From the NCBI GenBank assembly GCA_963677165.2, contig CAXXSX010000002.1, forward strand, positions 2,046,001-2,110,000: 64,000 nt of DNA, written 5' to 3'. Below, piece after piece: positions 51,031-58,246 of the stretch. Within the stretch, counting starts at the first letter, position 1. Each line of letters begins with the position of its first letter. This DNA comes from JAFGXT01 sp963677165. Lineage in GTDB: Bacteria; Verrucomicrobiota; Lentisphaeria; Victivallales; SZUA-371. A program made the position numbers and the translations under genes. The notes below the pieces were generated by a model. The model had not been told where the DNA came from and searched no databases. It saw nothing but the letters and a program-made list of their open reading frames with translations.

Positions 51031-52052
51031 TTTTTTGCCTTCGTTGTTTCCCGGATGATGAGTTTTGTTGGAATATCTTTCTGGATTGATTTTTTCAGTG
51101 ACGTATATTTTTTACTTTCAATATCTTCCACCAGTAGTTCGGCGGCAACGGCCCCTTCCTGTTCGAATTTCTGTTCAACGGTTGTCAGACCGGAGTGGAT
51201 TAGTGCTACGTCGCGAAGATTGCCGAAGCCGATAATAGACAGTTCCTCCGGGATTTTTATCCCGAGTTTTATTGCAATGAATTCCATTGTTGCGGCAATG
51301 TAGTCGCTGGCACAACAGTATGCGGAGGGGCGTTCTGACGTGGGACGGCTCAGCAGTTTTTCGATCATCTGATGTTGTTCCAGGTGGTCGCTTGTAAACC
51401 AGTTATCTTCTTCATGATTCTCAATGCCAAGTTCCCTGATGGTATCAAAAAACGCTCCTTTTCGCATGTCACAGGTTCCGAGTAGCCCGAAGTAGCCGAT
51501 GTGACGATGTCCGGATTTATAAAGATATTCAACGGAGTCGCGAGTTCCCTGTACATCGTCGGATTTGACGAAAATACCGGCATCAAATATAGCCGGTTTA
51601 TCCAGCACAACGACAGGGATTTTACGTTCTCGACTGCGTTTGATCAGGTATTCCGCCACTTCCATATCTCCATGGGTTACGATGCCTTCGATACGCATTT
51701 CGATGATCTGCTGGTAGAGCTGATCAAGGTCCTGATTGTCCGCGTAAAAAAACTGACAGGAATATTTTTTCTTCGTGAGAGCTTCGACAAATCCATTGAT
51801 ATTTCTTGAAATATATTCATAAGACGAGCCGCTGAATGTTACAATTGCTATCTGACGGGTTCGGCCCGTAACCAGAGACTGAACTACCGCATTACGGCAG
51901 TAACCCATTTCCTTGGCGGTTTGTTTGATTTTTTTTCTGATCGCGTCACTTATTCTTGTACAGTCATAGCGATCATTCAATGCGAAAGATACTGCCGAAT
52001 TGCTTACATTCAGCCGTTTGGCGATATCTTGCATTGTTACATATTTTCCCAT
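51027..52052 (-). CDS. LacI-family regulator of the glycan operon
   Basis: A 341-residue LacI/GalR repressor. The HTH is at the N-terminus (YVTMQDIAKRLNVSNSAVSF, 4-23), the hinge helix near 50-60, and the periplasmic-binding-like effector domain (RQIAIVTFSGSSYEYISRNI, SGHRHIGYFGL, PEELSIIGFGNLRDVALIHS) spans the rest. AGGA lies 7 bases before the chosen ATG (MGKYVT); a reading 15 codons longer overlaps the operators and lacks a ribosome site. It is the first gene of the operon lacI - GH29-like - prepilin - GH2, and its own promoter holds two likely operators, so it is probably autoregulated by a sugar ligand. Confidence 0.92.
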   Translation of the reverse strand: MGKYVTMQDIAKRLNVSNSAVSFALNDRYDCTRISDAIRKKIKQTAKEMGYCRNAVVQSLVTGRTRQIAIVTFSGSSYEYISRNINGFVEALTKKKYSCQFFYADNQDLDQLYQQIIEMRIEGIVTHGDMEVAEYLIKRSRERKIPVVVLDKPAIFDAGIFVKSDDVQGTRDSVEYLYKSGHRHIGYFGLLGTCDMRKGAFFDTIRELGIENHEEDNWFTSDHLEQHQMIEKLLSRPTSERPSAYCCASDYIAATMEFIAIKLGIKIPEELSIIGFGNLRDVALIHSGLTTVEQKFEQEGAVAAELLVEDIESKKYTSLKKSIQKDIPTKLIIRETTKAKK

Positions 52053-52080
52053 TGCGTATTCCTGCTTTGTAAATTGTTTG

Positions 52081-52116
52081 GTAAAGTACTTTATCATATA
52101 TTGTAAACTACTTTAC
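52081..52116. promoter_or_regulatory. Paired operators in the lacI (51027-52052) promoter
   Basis: Two near-palindromes, GTAAAGTACTTTAT (52081-52094) and GTAAACTACTTTAC (52103-52116). Their centres are 22 bases apart, two turns of the helix. One lies inside the -35/-10 spacer and -10 of the promoter, the other just downstream. Such placement fits repression by a LacI dimer pair or tetramer. Confidence 0.7.
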
Positions 52117-52128
52117 CGTGATTGTCAA
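52100..52128 (-). promoter_or_regulatory. Promoter of lacI - GH29 - prepilin - GH2 operon
   Basis: On the minus strand TTGACA (52128-52123), 17 bases, TACAAT (52105-52100). The spacer carries an operator. A strong match to sigma-70-type elements. Confidence 0.75.
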
Positions 52129-52234
52129 TAGTGAAAAATAAAAAAGTGAAATTGTCCGAAAAAAACACATAGTTACTCATAAACCATTTCCAGTGATGAA
52201 ACATTGGGAAAATTCGAAATATTTAAAGGAGCCT

Positions 52235-52987
52235 TTAGATTTTGTTCAGTCGAAAAATATTATTGCTGTTTTCTTTAAAGTCTCTATAACTGAGTGAATC
52301 CACATGACCGTCAATCATGACTCCGTTGGCTCTTCCCTTGTTGCCGGAAGTGTATGTATTAACCGTTTTTGCCGCATCTTCTGAAAAACTGCCGCCGTGG
52401 CGCAGGAACGGATAGTATGCCGAGCCATATCCTCCGGCGGCAACCAGAATGGAATAGGTGGTTCCGGGTGTTACTGTGGAATCCGAAGCAAAAAGTGTTG
52501 AACCGGGCTGTCTAACCTTATTGCTTTTGATTGATCCATTACGTGAAAGATAGACAAAATTCATTCCGTAAGTTACTCTTCCTTCGATGTATACATAATT
52601 TAACGATTCTTTCCGAGATGCCGGACAGCAGAAGATGCTGCTGCCGAATCCTTGCGGGAAATACCAGTATTTATCATTATAACTTCCCCAACCCGGTTGT
52701 TGGGTCCCTGTAGCATATTCGTAAACAAGTGAGACCCACCATGAACTTCGACCACGTGAGGTCGCGCCGTTTTTGTTGAAAATGCCGTCGGGAGGCAGAT
52801 AGCCATTAAAATCACCGATATACATATTTACTCCGGTACCGATCTGCTTCATATTACTTGTGCACTTTATTGCTTTTGCCTTGTCGCGGGCCTTATTGAG
52901 GCTAGGCAACAACATGGAGGCCAGGATTGCGATGATGGCAATCACTACGAGGAGTTCAATGAGTGTGAAATTTTTTGATTTTGGCAT
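52235..52987 (-). CDS. Prepilin-like protein, second
   Basis: A 250-residue protein with MPKSKNFTLIELLVVIAIIA then ILASMLLPSLNKARDKAKAI. As in the other prepilin, the residue before the Phe cleavage site is not Gly (here Asn). The C-terminal part includes RHGGSFSEDAAKTVN and later NGVMIDGHVDSLSY, a lengthened version of the H...DG pattern. Function unknown. It lies 22 bases after a lacI gene (53010-54032) on the same strand, so this pair may form one unit; no enzyme gene follows within it. Confidence 0.85.
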   Translation of the reverse strand: MPKSKNFTLIELLVVIAIIAILASMLLPSLNKARDKAKAIKCTSNMKQIGTGVNMYIGDFNGYLPPDGIFNKNGATSRGRSSWWVSLVYEYATGTQQPGWGSYNDKYWYFPQGFGSSIFCCPASRKESLNYVYIEGRVTYGMNFVYLSRNGSIKSNKVRQPGSTLFASDSTVTPGTTYSILVAAGGYGSAYYPFLRHGGSFSEDAAKTVNTYTSGNKGRANGVMIDGHVDSLSYRDFKENSNNIFRLNKI

Positions 52988-53009
52988 TTGCTTTCTCCTG
53001 TTAATTTTT

Positions 53010-54032
53010 TTATTCTATATGGTTCAAATCTGCTGTTGATTTTCTTTCAACCAGTTCAACCGGGACAAAATGTTGGTGTGGTTTACTATTTCCGGTAATT
53101 TCCTCAAGTAATATTTTTGCGGCTGTCTTACCCATTTCAGTAAAATTTTGACGGATGGTTGTCATAGGCGGACTGCTGATTGAGGTGTATTCCAGTCCGC
53201 CGTAACCGATAACAGAGAGGTCGCCGGGGATGTTCAAACCCATTGAATTGGCAACGGCGATCACCTTCATGGCAATCGGATCACTGCCGCAGAATACAGC
53301 AGTTGGATTAAAATCATTATAAAAAACGGCAAAGTTTTTCTCGAATTCGTCATTAAGTTCAAAATGAGTGGTATCTTCGAACAGTTTACCTTCAACTCCG
53401 GCTGTTGCTGTGCTTTTTAGCGCAGCTTGAAAGCCGGAATATCGCAGGGAAGCAAATCCAAACGTTATAGGGGCGGTAATATGTGCAATCCTGCGATGTC
53501 CCATTTTAATTAGATATTCCGTGGCGAGCTTGGAGCCGTTGTAGTCATCTGAAACGACTCGTGAACACCAGTCATGTTGGAAACTGGTGTCCAACTGGAC
53601 CATTGGAATATTAAATTTGCTTAGTTCCGTGTAGAGTGTTTTTAGCTTGGATTCCCCCATACATTGACAAATGACTCCGTCCAGCCGGTGTTCCACAATC
53701 AGTCTTGCCGTCCGCAGTCCTGTTTCCTTCGAGTCTACTGGCAGAATCTTAACCAAATAATTGTTATTTACCGCAACTTCATTGATGCCGTTTATCATCT
53801 CCATGCCATAGCTGCTGTAAAGTCCGCCGGCGATTCCGATCATATTGGTCCGTCCGGTCTTTACCGAAGTAGCAAGAAGGTTACGGCGATAGCCCAGTTT
53901 TTCCGCTGCTTCCAGTATTTGCTGACGCCTCGTTTCACTGATCTTTGCTTTTTGGTGTTTTCCGCTTAACACATAGGAGACGGTTCCCCGGCTGATGTTC
54001 AGTGAGTCCGCTATGTCTTGCATGGTTATCAT
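53010..54032 (-). CDS. LacI-family regulator, second
   Basis: A 340-residue LacI/GalR repressor. HTH at ITMQDIADSLNISRGTVSYV (2-21), then the hinge segment TRRQQILEAAEKLGYRRNLL. The effector domain has MIGIAGGLYSSYGMEMINGI, MGHRRIAHITAPITFGFASL, AVFCGSDPIAMKVI and PGDLSVIGYGGLEYTSISSP. The start is uncertain because no clear ribosome site precedes it; ATG at 54032 or three codons later is likely. A 16-base perfect inverted repeat with two CG-centred operators sits in the promoter. It heads a lacI-prepilin pair. Confidence 0.92.
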   Translation of the reverse strand: MITMQDIADSLNISRGTVSYVLSGKHQKAKISETRRQQILEAAEKLGYRRNLLATSVKTGRTNMIGIAGGLYSSYGMEMINGINEVAVNNNYLVKILPVDSKETGLRTARLIVEHRLDGVICQCMGESKLKTLYTELSKFNIPMVQLDTSFQHDWCSRVVSDDYNGSKLATEYLIKMGHRRIAHITAPITFGFASLRYSGFQAALKSTATAGVEGKLFEDTTHFELNDEFEKNFAVFYNDFNPTAVFCGSDPIAMKVIAVANSMGLNIPGDLSVIGYGGLEYTSISSPPMTTIRQNFTEMGKTAAKILLEEITGNSKPHQHFVPVELVERKSTADLNHIE

Positions 54033-54053
54033 AAATTAGCGCCGTTTTTTAGT

Positions 54054-54101
54054 ATTAACTTACTCGTGTGTGTTGATGTTAGTTTACACGAGTAAGTTAA
54101 T
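54054..54101. promoter_or_regulatory. 16-bp perfect inverted repeat, operator pair of the second lacI
   Basis: ATTAACTTACTCGTGT (54054-54069) and ACACGAGTAAGTTAAT (54086-54101) are perfect inverted copies with a 16-base spacer. Each arm holds a CG-centred half-palindrome (TTACACGAGTAA at the right arm) of LacI operator type, centres 24 bases apart. The right copy overlaps the -10/-35 spacer. Confidence 0.75.
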
Positions 54102-54109
54102 AAAATCAA
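54081..54109 (-). promoter_or_regulatory. Probable promoter of the second lacI-prepilin unit
   Basis: On the minus strand, TTGATT (54109-54104), 17 bases, TAAACT (54086-54081). The operator arm lies in the spacer, as in the other lacI promoter. Confidence 0.5.
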
Positions 54110-54182
54110 GCTCACGTAGATTATTTTTTTAAAATTTTAAAATTTTGAGATTTTCTTCTTGAATAAGAAAGATTGAAAGCAG

Positions 54183-55400
54183 TTAATCATGTTCTTGCGA
54201 AATGAAGTCGCAGTATTGGTTGTTAACCAGCAGATGGGCATTATAAGATAATTTGGCAGATAAATTTTTATTTTTATATAATTCAATACAAGCAATGGCA
54301 AAATTGTAAGAATTGTTGGCGATCAGGAGATGATACTTGTTAACGGCTTCTATTCCTTGTGCTCCGATAGAAGTTGATACTACAGGACAGTTTCTCGAAA
54401 AAGCTTCAATTATCTTTTCCCTCGATCTGACGCCGAAGCGTAAAGGAACTATCATTAAATCCGCGTGTTCAAATGCAAAATTGACATCTTTTTCTCCGTT
54501 AATGAATTTTATTGGCAGGTCGGCTGTATGTGTTGTTTTTTGCTCTTTTGCTTCCGGGTCGTAAATGACTAATTCTGCGTTAGGGATTTGTTTTTTTATC
54601 AGCGGATATATTTCACTGCAGAAAAAGTCGATGGCATCGCGATTAGGAGGATAATTCAATGATCCGGAAAAAAGCATTCTGAATTTCGCTGTAATGATTG
54701 GAGTTTTTGGGGAATTTTGATTTTTTTTAGGATCGTCAACGGTATTTGGCAGTACAGCAATAGGGAGTGAAATACGTTTTTGTAGAGCGATTTTATCTGC
54801 ATTGGTTGAAGTGAATATTCTTTTGCATTGTGGCAGGATTTGCAGTTCCTGCTGTAGACATTTTTCTGATGTCCCAAATGCAGTGTTTGCGTTCCGATGA
54901 GATTTCTGTTTCCAGTAATGTATTCCCAGATTAAAAAAGTGATCAGCATCAAGATTATCAAGATCTGTCTGAACATCATACTTTGAAAAATCTATGGATT
55001 GAAAAACTTTCGCTGCAGTATATAGACGAAAAATATGTATGATATCAACTTTTTCCGTTCTCAGTAGTTTTCTTAATTTTCTTGTTTGTGATGTTTTTAG
55101 AATTTGTAATGCGAAAGGAGTTGTGTGTTTTACTGCTTTTGAACACAATGCCCTTACAATTGTTTTTATTCTGTCCCATAGACTTAAGTGTAAACAGATT
55201 GTTTTAATGGCTACCTTATTAAGGTGGTCCATTCCTTCGGTGTTCTGTTTCTTCCATGGCATAATAACAAGGATTATGTTATGGTTCCTGGCAAAATAAT
55301 TTAGATTGTGCCAGGCACGCATCGCCAGTCCGTTGCCGCCGGCAAATGGTATTACTGGAGAAATAAACAGCATTGTCTGTTGTTTTCTTGATGATGTCAT
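54183..55400 (-). CDS. GT4-type glycosyltransferase
   Basis: A 405-residue GT-B enzyme. The N-terminal part has LFISPVIPFAGGNGLAMRAW (11-30). The donor domain has MLFSGSLNYPPNRDAIDFFC (about 242-261), ELVIYDPEAKEQKT, and a C-terminal FAFEHADLMIVPLRFGVRSREK then IIEAFSRNCPVVSTSIGAQG, followed by the EAVNKYHLL region typical of PEP-CTERM/sugar transferase groups (Glyco_trans_4_4-like). Donor and acceptor unknown. It lies 28 bases after a MarR regulator gene on the same strand and may be controlled by it. Confidence 0.8.
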   Translation of the reverse strand: MTSSRKQQTMLFISPVIPFAGGNGLAMRAWHNLNYFARNHNIILVIMPWKKQNTEGMDHLNKVAIKTICLHLSLWDRIKTIVRALCSKAVKHTTPFALQILKTSQTRKLRKLLRTEKVDIIHIFRLYTAAKVFQSIDFSKYDVQTDLDNLDADHFFNLGIHYWKQKSHRNANTAFGTSEKCLQQELQILPQCKRIFTSTNADKIALQKRISLPIAVLPNTVDDPKKNQNSPKTPIITAKFRMLFSGSLNYPPNRDAIDFFCSEIYPLIKKQIPNAELVIYDPEAKEQKTTHTADLPIKFINGEKDVNFAFEHADLMIVPLRFGVRSREKIIEAFSRNCPVVSTSIGAQGIEAVNKYHLLIANNSYNFAIACIELYKNKNLSAKLSYNAHLLVNNQYCDFISQEHD

Positions 55401-55427
55401 TTTTTTTGGGCACTGATATTCCTGTTT

Positions 55428-55883
55428 CTAAGGTTGTTTGCCGCTGACATTGAAATACTCATTCTTAAGCGCTTGAGTAATATTGTTGATCCCATCTATT
55501 TGATGCAGATGCAAATGTTTGTCAATAATCTCAACTAGCTGTTTATCCACTTTACTTATTTTTTCATATATCTGATAGCTCAACTCCGTCAATGAAAGGG
55601 TATAGCTGCGTCCATCTTCTGTTTTACTTTTTATAACAAGGCCTTTTTTTAATAACTTTTTGACCATCTTTGAAACGGCCGGTCTTGAGACGTTTAATTT
55701 ATCAGCCAGCTCTGAAGAGCTGATTTTTTCTGTCTGATAAATCTCATCTAAATACTTGAACACCGAAATGGAAACGCCCTCAATTTCTTTCACTTGCTCC
55801 ATTTTGTTTATCATATTATTTACATAGGTAAAAAGAAGTTCCTGTAAATTAGCTTTGTATAATTCTTTTGTCATTATTACCAT
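55428..55883 (-). CDS. MarR-family transcriptional regulator
   Basis: A 151-residue winged-helix protein of MarR type: the wHTH is EKISSSELADKLNVSRPAVS (about 51-70) followed by KMVKKLLKKGLVIKSKTEDG with the wing DGRSYTLSLTELS, flanked by dimerisation helices. The start is uncertain; ATG at 55883 or 55874 is likely, since the longer reading begins at TTG inside the palindromic operator. It is divergent from enolase and co-directional with a glycosyltransferase gene 28 bases downstream. It may repress its own promoter through the palindrome at 55898-55915; ligand unknown. Confidence 0.82.
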   Translation of the reverse strand: MVIMTKELYKANLQELLFTYVNNMINKMEQVKEIEGVSISVFKYLDEIYQTEKISSSELADKLNVSRPAVSKMVKKLLKKGLVIKSKTEDGRSYTLSLTELSYQIYEKISKVDKQLVEIIDKHLHLHQIDGINNITQALKNEYFNVSGKQP

Positions 55884-55897
55884 ATTTTCTTGCAAAA

Positions 55898-55915
55898 AGT
55901 TAACCAAGGTTAACT
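55898..55915. promoter_or_regulatory. Palindromic MarR operator candidate
   Basis: AGTTAACC-AA-GGTTAACT: 8-base arms in perfect inverted order around a two-base centre. It lies just upstream of the marR start (15-24 bases), where a MarR dimer would be expected to bind. It is 141 bases from the enolase promoter, so effect on enolase is less likely. Confidence 0.65.
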
Positions 55916-56034
55916 ATTATCCGTGAGAACTGATTTTTCAACCCCCGAAACAGTCATAACGTTAAGTAAATATTATTTTTTCACGAAAAAGTTATTATTT
56001 CTGCTGACATTTATAAAAAAATATCCAACATGAT

Positions 56035-56062
56035 TTGTAAAGCTCTGATTGTGAAGTATAAT
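56035..56062 (+). promoter_or_regulatory. Enolase promoter
   Basis: TTGTAA (56035-56040), 16 bases, TATAAT (56057-56062). A leader of about 80 bases follows, with a CCCGGA/TCCGGG hairpin (56093-56116) ahead of the ribosome site AAGGAG. Confidence 0.65.
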
Positions 56063-56092
56063 TCTTATTCCGTACATTTGTAGTTTATCATG

Positions 56093-56116
56093 CCCGGACT
56101 ATACCGATTTTCCGGG
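56093..56116 (+). promoter_or_regulatory. Leader hairpin of enolase
   Basis: CCCGGA pairs with TCCGGG around a 12-base loop, 37 bases before the enolase start. It may affect mRNA stability. No known riboswitch pattern recognised. Confidence 0.35.
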
Positions 56117-56152
56117 AGAAAAATTTAAACAATATTTTAAGGAGAATGAACC

Positions 56153-57472
56153 ATGTCTGCTATTTATGACATCCATGCTCGCGAAATCATCGACTCACGC
56201 GGTAATCCTACTGTAGAAGTTGAAGTTACTCTCGAAAGCGGAATTATCGGCCGCGCTGCTGTACCGTCAGGTGCATCAACTGGTGAAAACGAAGCCCTCG
56301 AACTCCGTGACGGCGACAAAAGCCGCTACATGGGTAAAGGCGTACTGAAAGCTGTTGAAAACGTTAACGAAAAAATCTTCCCGGAACTCGAAGGTATGGA
56401 CGCCCTCGACCAGGTTGCTGTTGACAAAGCTATGCTGGCGCTCGACGGTACTTCAACCAAGAGCAATCTCGGAGCTAACGCAATTCTCGGCGTATCCCTG
56501 GCTTGTGCCAGCGCTGCTGCTGCATACCTTGATATGCCGCTCTATCGCTACATCGGCGGAACAAACGGTAAATCTCTGCCAGTTCCGATGATGAATATCA
56601 TCAACGGTGGATCTCACTCTGACGCTCCGATCGCTTTCCAGGAATTCATGATTCGTCCGGTTGGCGCTTGCTGCTTCAAAGAAGGCCTCCGTATGGGTGC
56701 TGAAGTTTTCCACAACCTGAAAACTATCCTGAAAGGCAAAGGTCTTTCTACTGCTGTTGGTGACGAAGGCGGTTTCGCTCCGAACTTCTCCGGCGGTACT
56801 GAAGAAGCTCTCGACAGCATCATTGCTGCGATCGAAGCTGCCGGTTATGTTGCTGGTAAAGACGTAATGATCGGTCTTGACTGCGCTTCATCTGAATTCT
56901 ACGCTGACGGCGTATATGACTACACTAAATTCGAAGGCGAAGGCGCTGCAAAACGCACTTCCGCTGAACAGGCTGAATACCTCGCTGAACTCGTCGGCAA
57001 ATACCCGATCGACTCTATCGAAGACGGTATGGATGAAGGCGACTGGGACGGATGGGTAATCCTGACCGAAAAGATTGGCGACAACTGCCAGCTCGTTGGT
57101 GACGACTTGTTCGTAACTAACGTTGAATACCTGAAGAAAGGTATCGACATGGGCGCTGCCAACTCTATCCTGATCAAAGTTAACCAGATCGGTACTCTGA
57201 CTGAAACTCTTGACGCCATCGAAATGGCTCATAAAGCTGGTTATACAGCTGTTGTTTCACATCGTTCAGGTGAAACTGAAGATACTACAATTGCCGACAT
57301 CTCTGTTGCTGTTAATGCCGGCCAGATCAAAACCGGTTCTATGAGCAGAACCGACCGTATCTGCAAATACAACCAGCTTCTCCGTATCGAAGAAATGCTT
57401 GGTGATGCTGCTGAATACGGCTATGGCAAGAAAAGCAAACGCAGCTGCTCTTGCGGTTGCAGCTGCAAATAA
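56153..57472 (+). CDS. eno: Enolase with Cys-rich C-terminal tail
   Basis: A 439-residue enolase, converting 2-phosphoglycerate to phosphoenolpyruvate. Motifs: AREIIDSRGNPTVEVEV, PSGASTGENEALELRD, NGGSHSDAPIAFQEFMI, EGGFAPNFSGG, SIEDGMDEGDWDGW, GDDLFVTN, SILIKVNQIGTLTET and SHRSGETEDTTIADI with KTGSMSRTDR, matching all catalytic and Mg-binding positions. The last residues, after the normal GYGKK-type end, are KRSCSCGCSCK with four Cys in seven positions (432-438), absent from standard enolase. Codon use is much more biased (for example GAA, CTG, AAC, GGT) than in neighbours, fitting high expression. The ribosome site AAGGAG is 8 bases upstream. Confidence 0.97.
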   Translation: MSAIYDIHAREIIDSRGNPTVEVEVTLESGIIGRAAVPSGASTGENEALELRDGDKSRYMGKGVLKAVENVNEKIFPELEGMDALDQVAVDKAMLALDGTSTKSNLGANAILGVSLACASAAAAYLDMPLYRYIGGTNGKSLPVPMMNIINGGSHSDAPIAFQEFMIRPVGACCFKEGLRMGAEVFHNLKTILKGKGLSTAVGDEGGFAPNFSGGTEEALDSIIAAIEAAGYVAGKDVMIGLDCASSEFYADGVYDYTKFEGEGAAKRTSAEQAEYLAELVGKYPIDSIEDGMDEGDWDGWVILTEKIGDNCQLVGDDLFVTNVEYLKKGIDMGAANSILIKVNQIGTLTETLDAIEMAHKAGYTAVVSHRSGETEDTTIADISVAVNAGQIKTGSMSRTDRICKYNQLLRIEEMLGDAAEYGYGKKSKRSCSCGCSCK

Positions 57473-57485
57473 GCAGTTTGTGCTG

Positions 57486-57506
57486 AAACGCCGTTAACCG
57501 GCGTTT
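57486..57506 (+). terminator. First hairpin downstream of enolase
   Basis: AAACGCCG pairs with CGGCGTTT (8 bp) around TTAAC, 13 bases past the stop codon. No T tract follows, so it may protect the mRNA 3' end or assist the next terminator. Confidence 0.5.
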
Positions 57507-57522
57507 AAGTATTGCATTATTC

Positions 57523-57559
57523 AACCGCTCCATGGGAATTGACTCGTGGAGCGGTTTTT
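57523..57559 (+). terminator. Terminator of enolase
   Basis: AACCGCTCCA (57523-57532) pairs with TGGAGCGGTT (57547-57556), 10 bp, followed by TTTTT. A standard intrinsic terminator, second of two hairpins in tandem. Confidence 0.85.
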
Positions 57560-57621
57560 GTCTGTACGACAAGACATCAAACTCCAGTCGTTAAAGCTTC
57601 TTGTGGAAACGGGAGTTAAGA

Positions 57622-57650
57622 TTAGACTTTTCCTGTATCTATGATATATT
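57622..57650 (+). promoter_or_regulatory. Possible promoter for the 57680 gene
   Basis: TTAGAC (57622-57627), 17 bases, TATATT (57645-57650), 29 bases before the start codon. Moderately good match. Confidence 0.4.
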
Positions 57651-57679
57651 CCCTGCAAACAACATAGGGGGAAGATATC

Positions 57680-58243
57680 ATGATTTTTCATAAATCCTTT
57701 TTCGTTTTTGTACTGTTTTTATTAACTGCCAGCATTCCTGCATCCAAAACTTATGCAAAGAAAACACCGGAACTGGATTCTCTGAAAAGAAGCGGCGGAT
57801 TGGTACTGGTCAAAGCAGTTCTTACCGAAAAAAATACCGATACCAACTCCAAAGAGAAGATTGTTGCTTCTCCCAAAACAATTACCACTCATGGCACTGA
57901 AGCAAAAGTGATAATGGGAGATATTCACTCATGGAAAGATGGTTCCAATGCGATTCTTAGCGGAATTGAGTTAAAAGTTTCTCCTCAAATCGTGAAAGGT
58001 GGAATTCGCCTTGCCGGAACATTATTGATTATCTTTCCTATGAATGGTGATAATAAAGGGGAAAATTCAACCGGACATTGGACTTATACCCATAGCCTGA
58101 ATGCCAATTTTAATATTTTGTTCAAATACCCTCAATCTTCAATTACTTTAAAGCCAGTAACATTTGATGGAAAAATTTATAAGCTTTCTTTGACCGCTAA
58201 CCAGGTAGATGTCAATGGTAAGCTTATTGCTCCGGGTAAATGA
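57680..58243 (+). CDS. Secreted protein of unknown function
   Basis: I do not recognise this 187-residue protein. It has a signal peptide (MIFHKSFFVFVLFLLTASIP, cleavage around 22-27). The rest is soluble, Lys-, Thr- and Ile-rich and looks all-beta. Stretches such as GIELKVSPQIVKGGIRLAG and GHWTYTHSLNANFNILFKYP hint at a strand-rich fold, resembling the secretin/GspD-like or pilus-assembly beta sheets only weakly. GGGGGAAG is a good ribosome site. It stands between enolase and a convergent lacI, alone in its transcription unit. Confidence 0.6.
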   Translation: MIFHKSFFVFVLFLLTASIPASKTYAKKTPELDSLKRSGGLVLVKAVLTEKNTDTNSKEKIVASPKTITTHGTEAKVIMGDIHSWKDGSNAILSGIELKVSPQIVKGGIRLAGTLLIIFPMNGDNKGENSTGHWTYTHSLNANFNILFKYPQSSITLKPVTFDGKIYKLSLTANQVDVNGKLIAPGK

Positions 58244-58246
58244 AAT

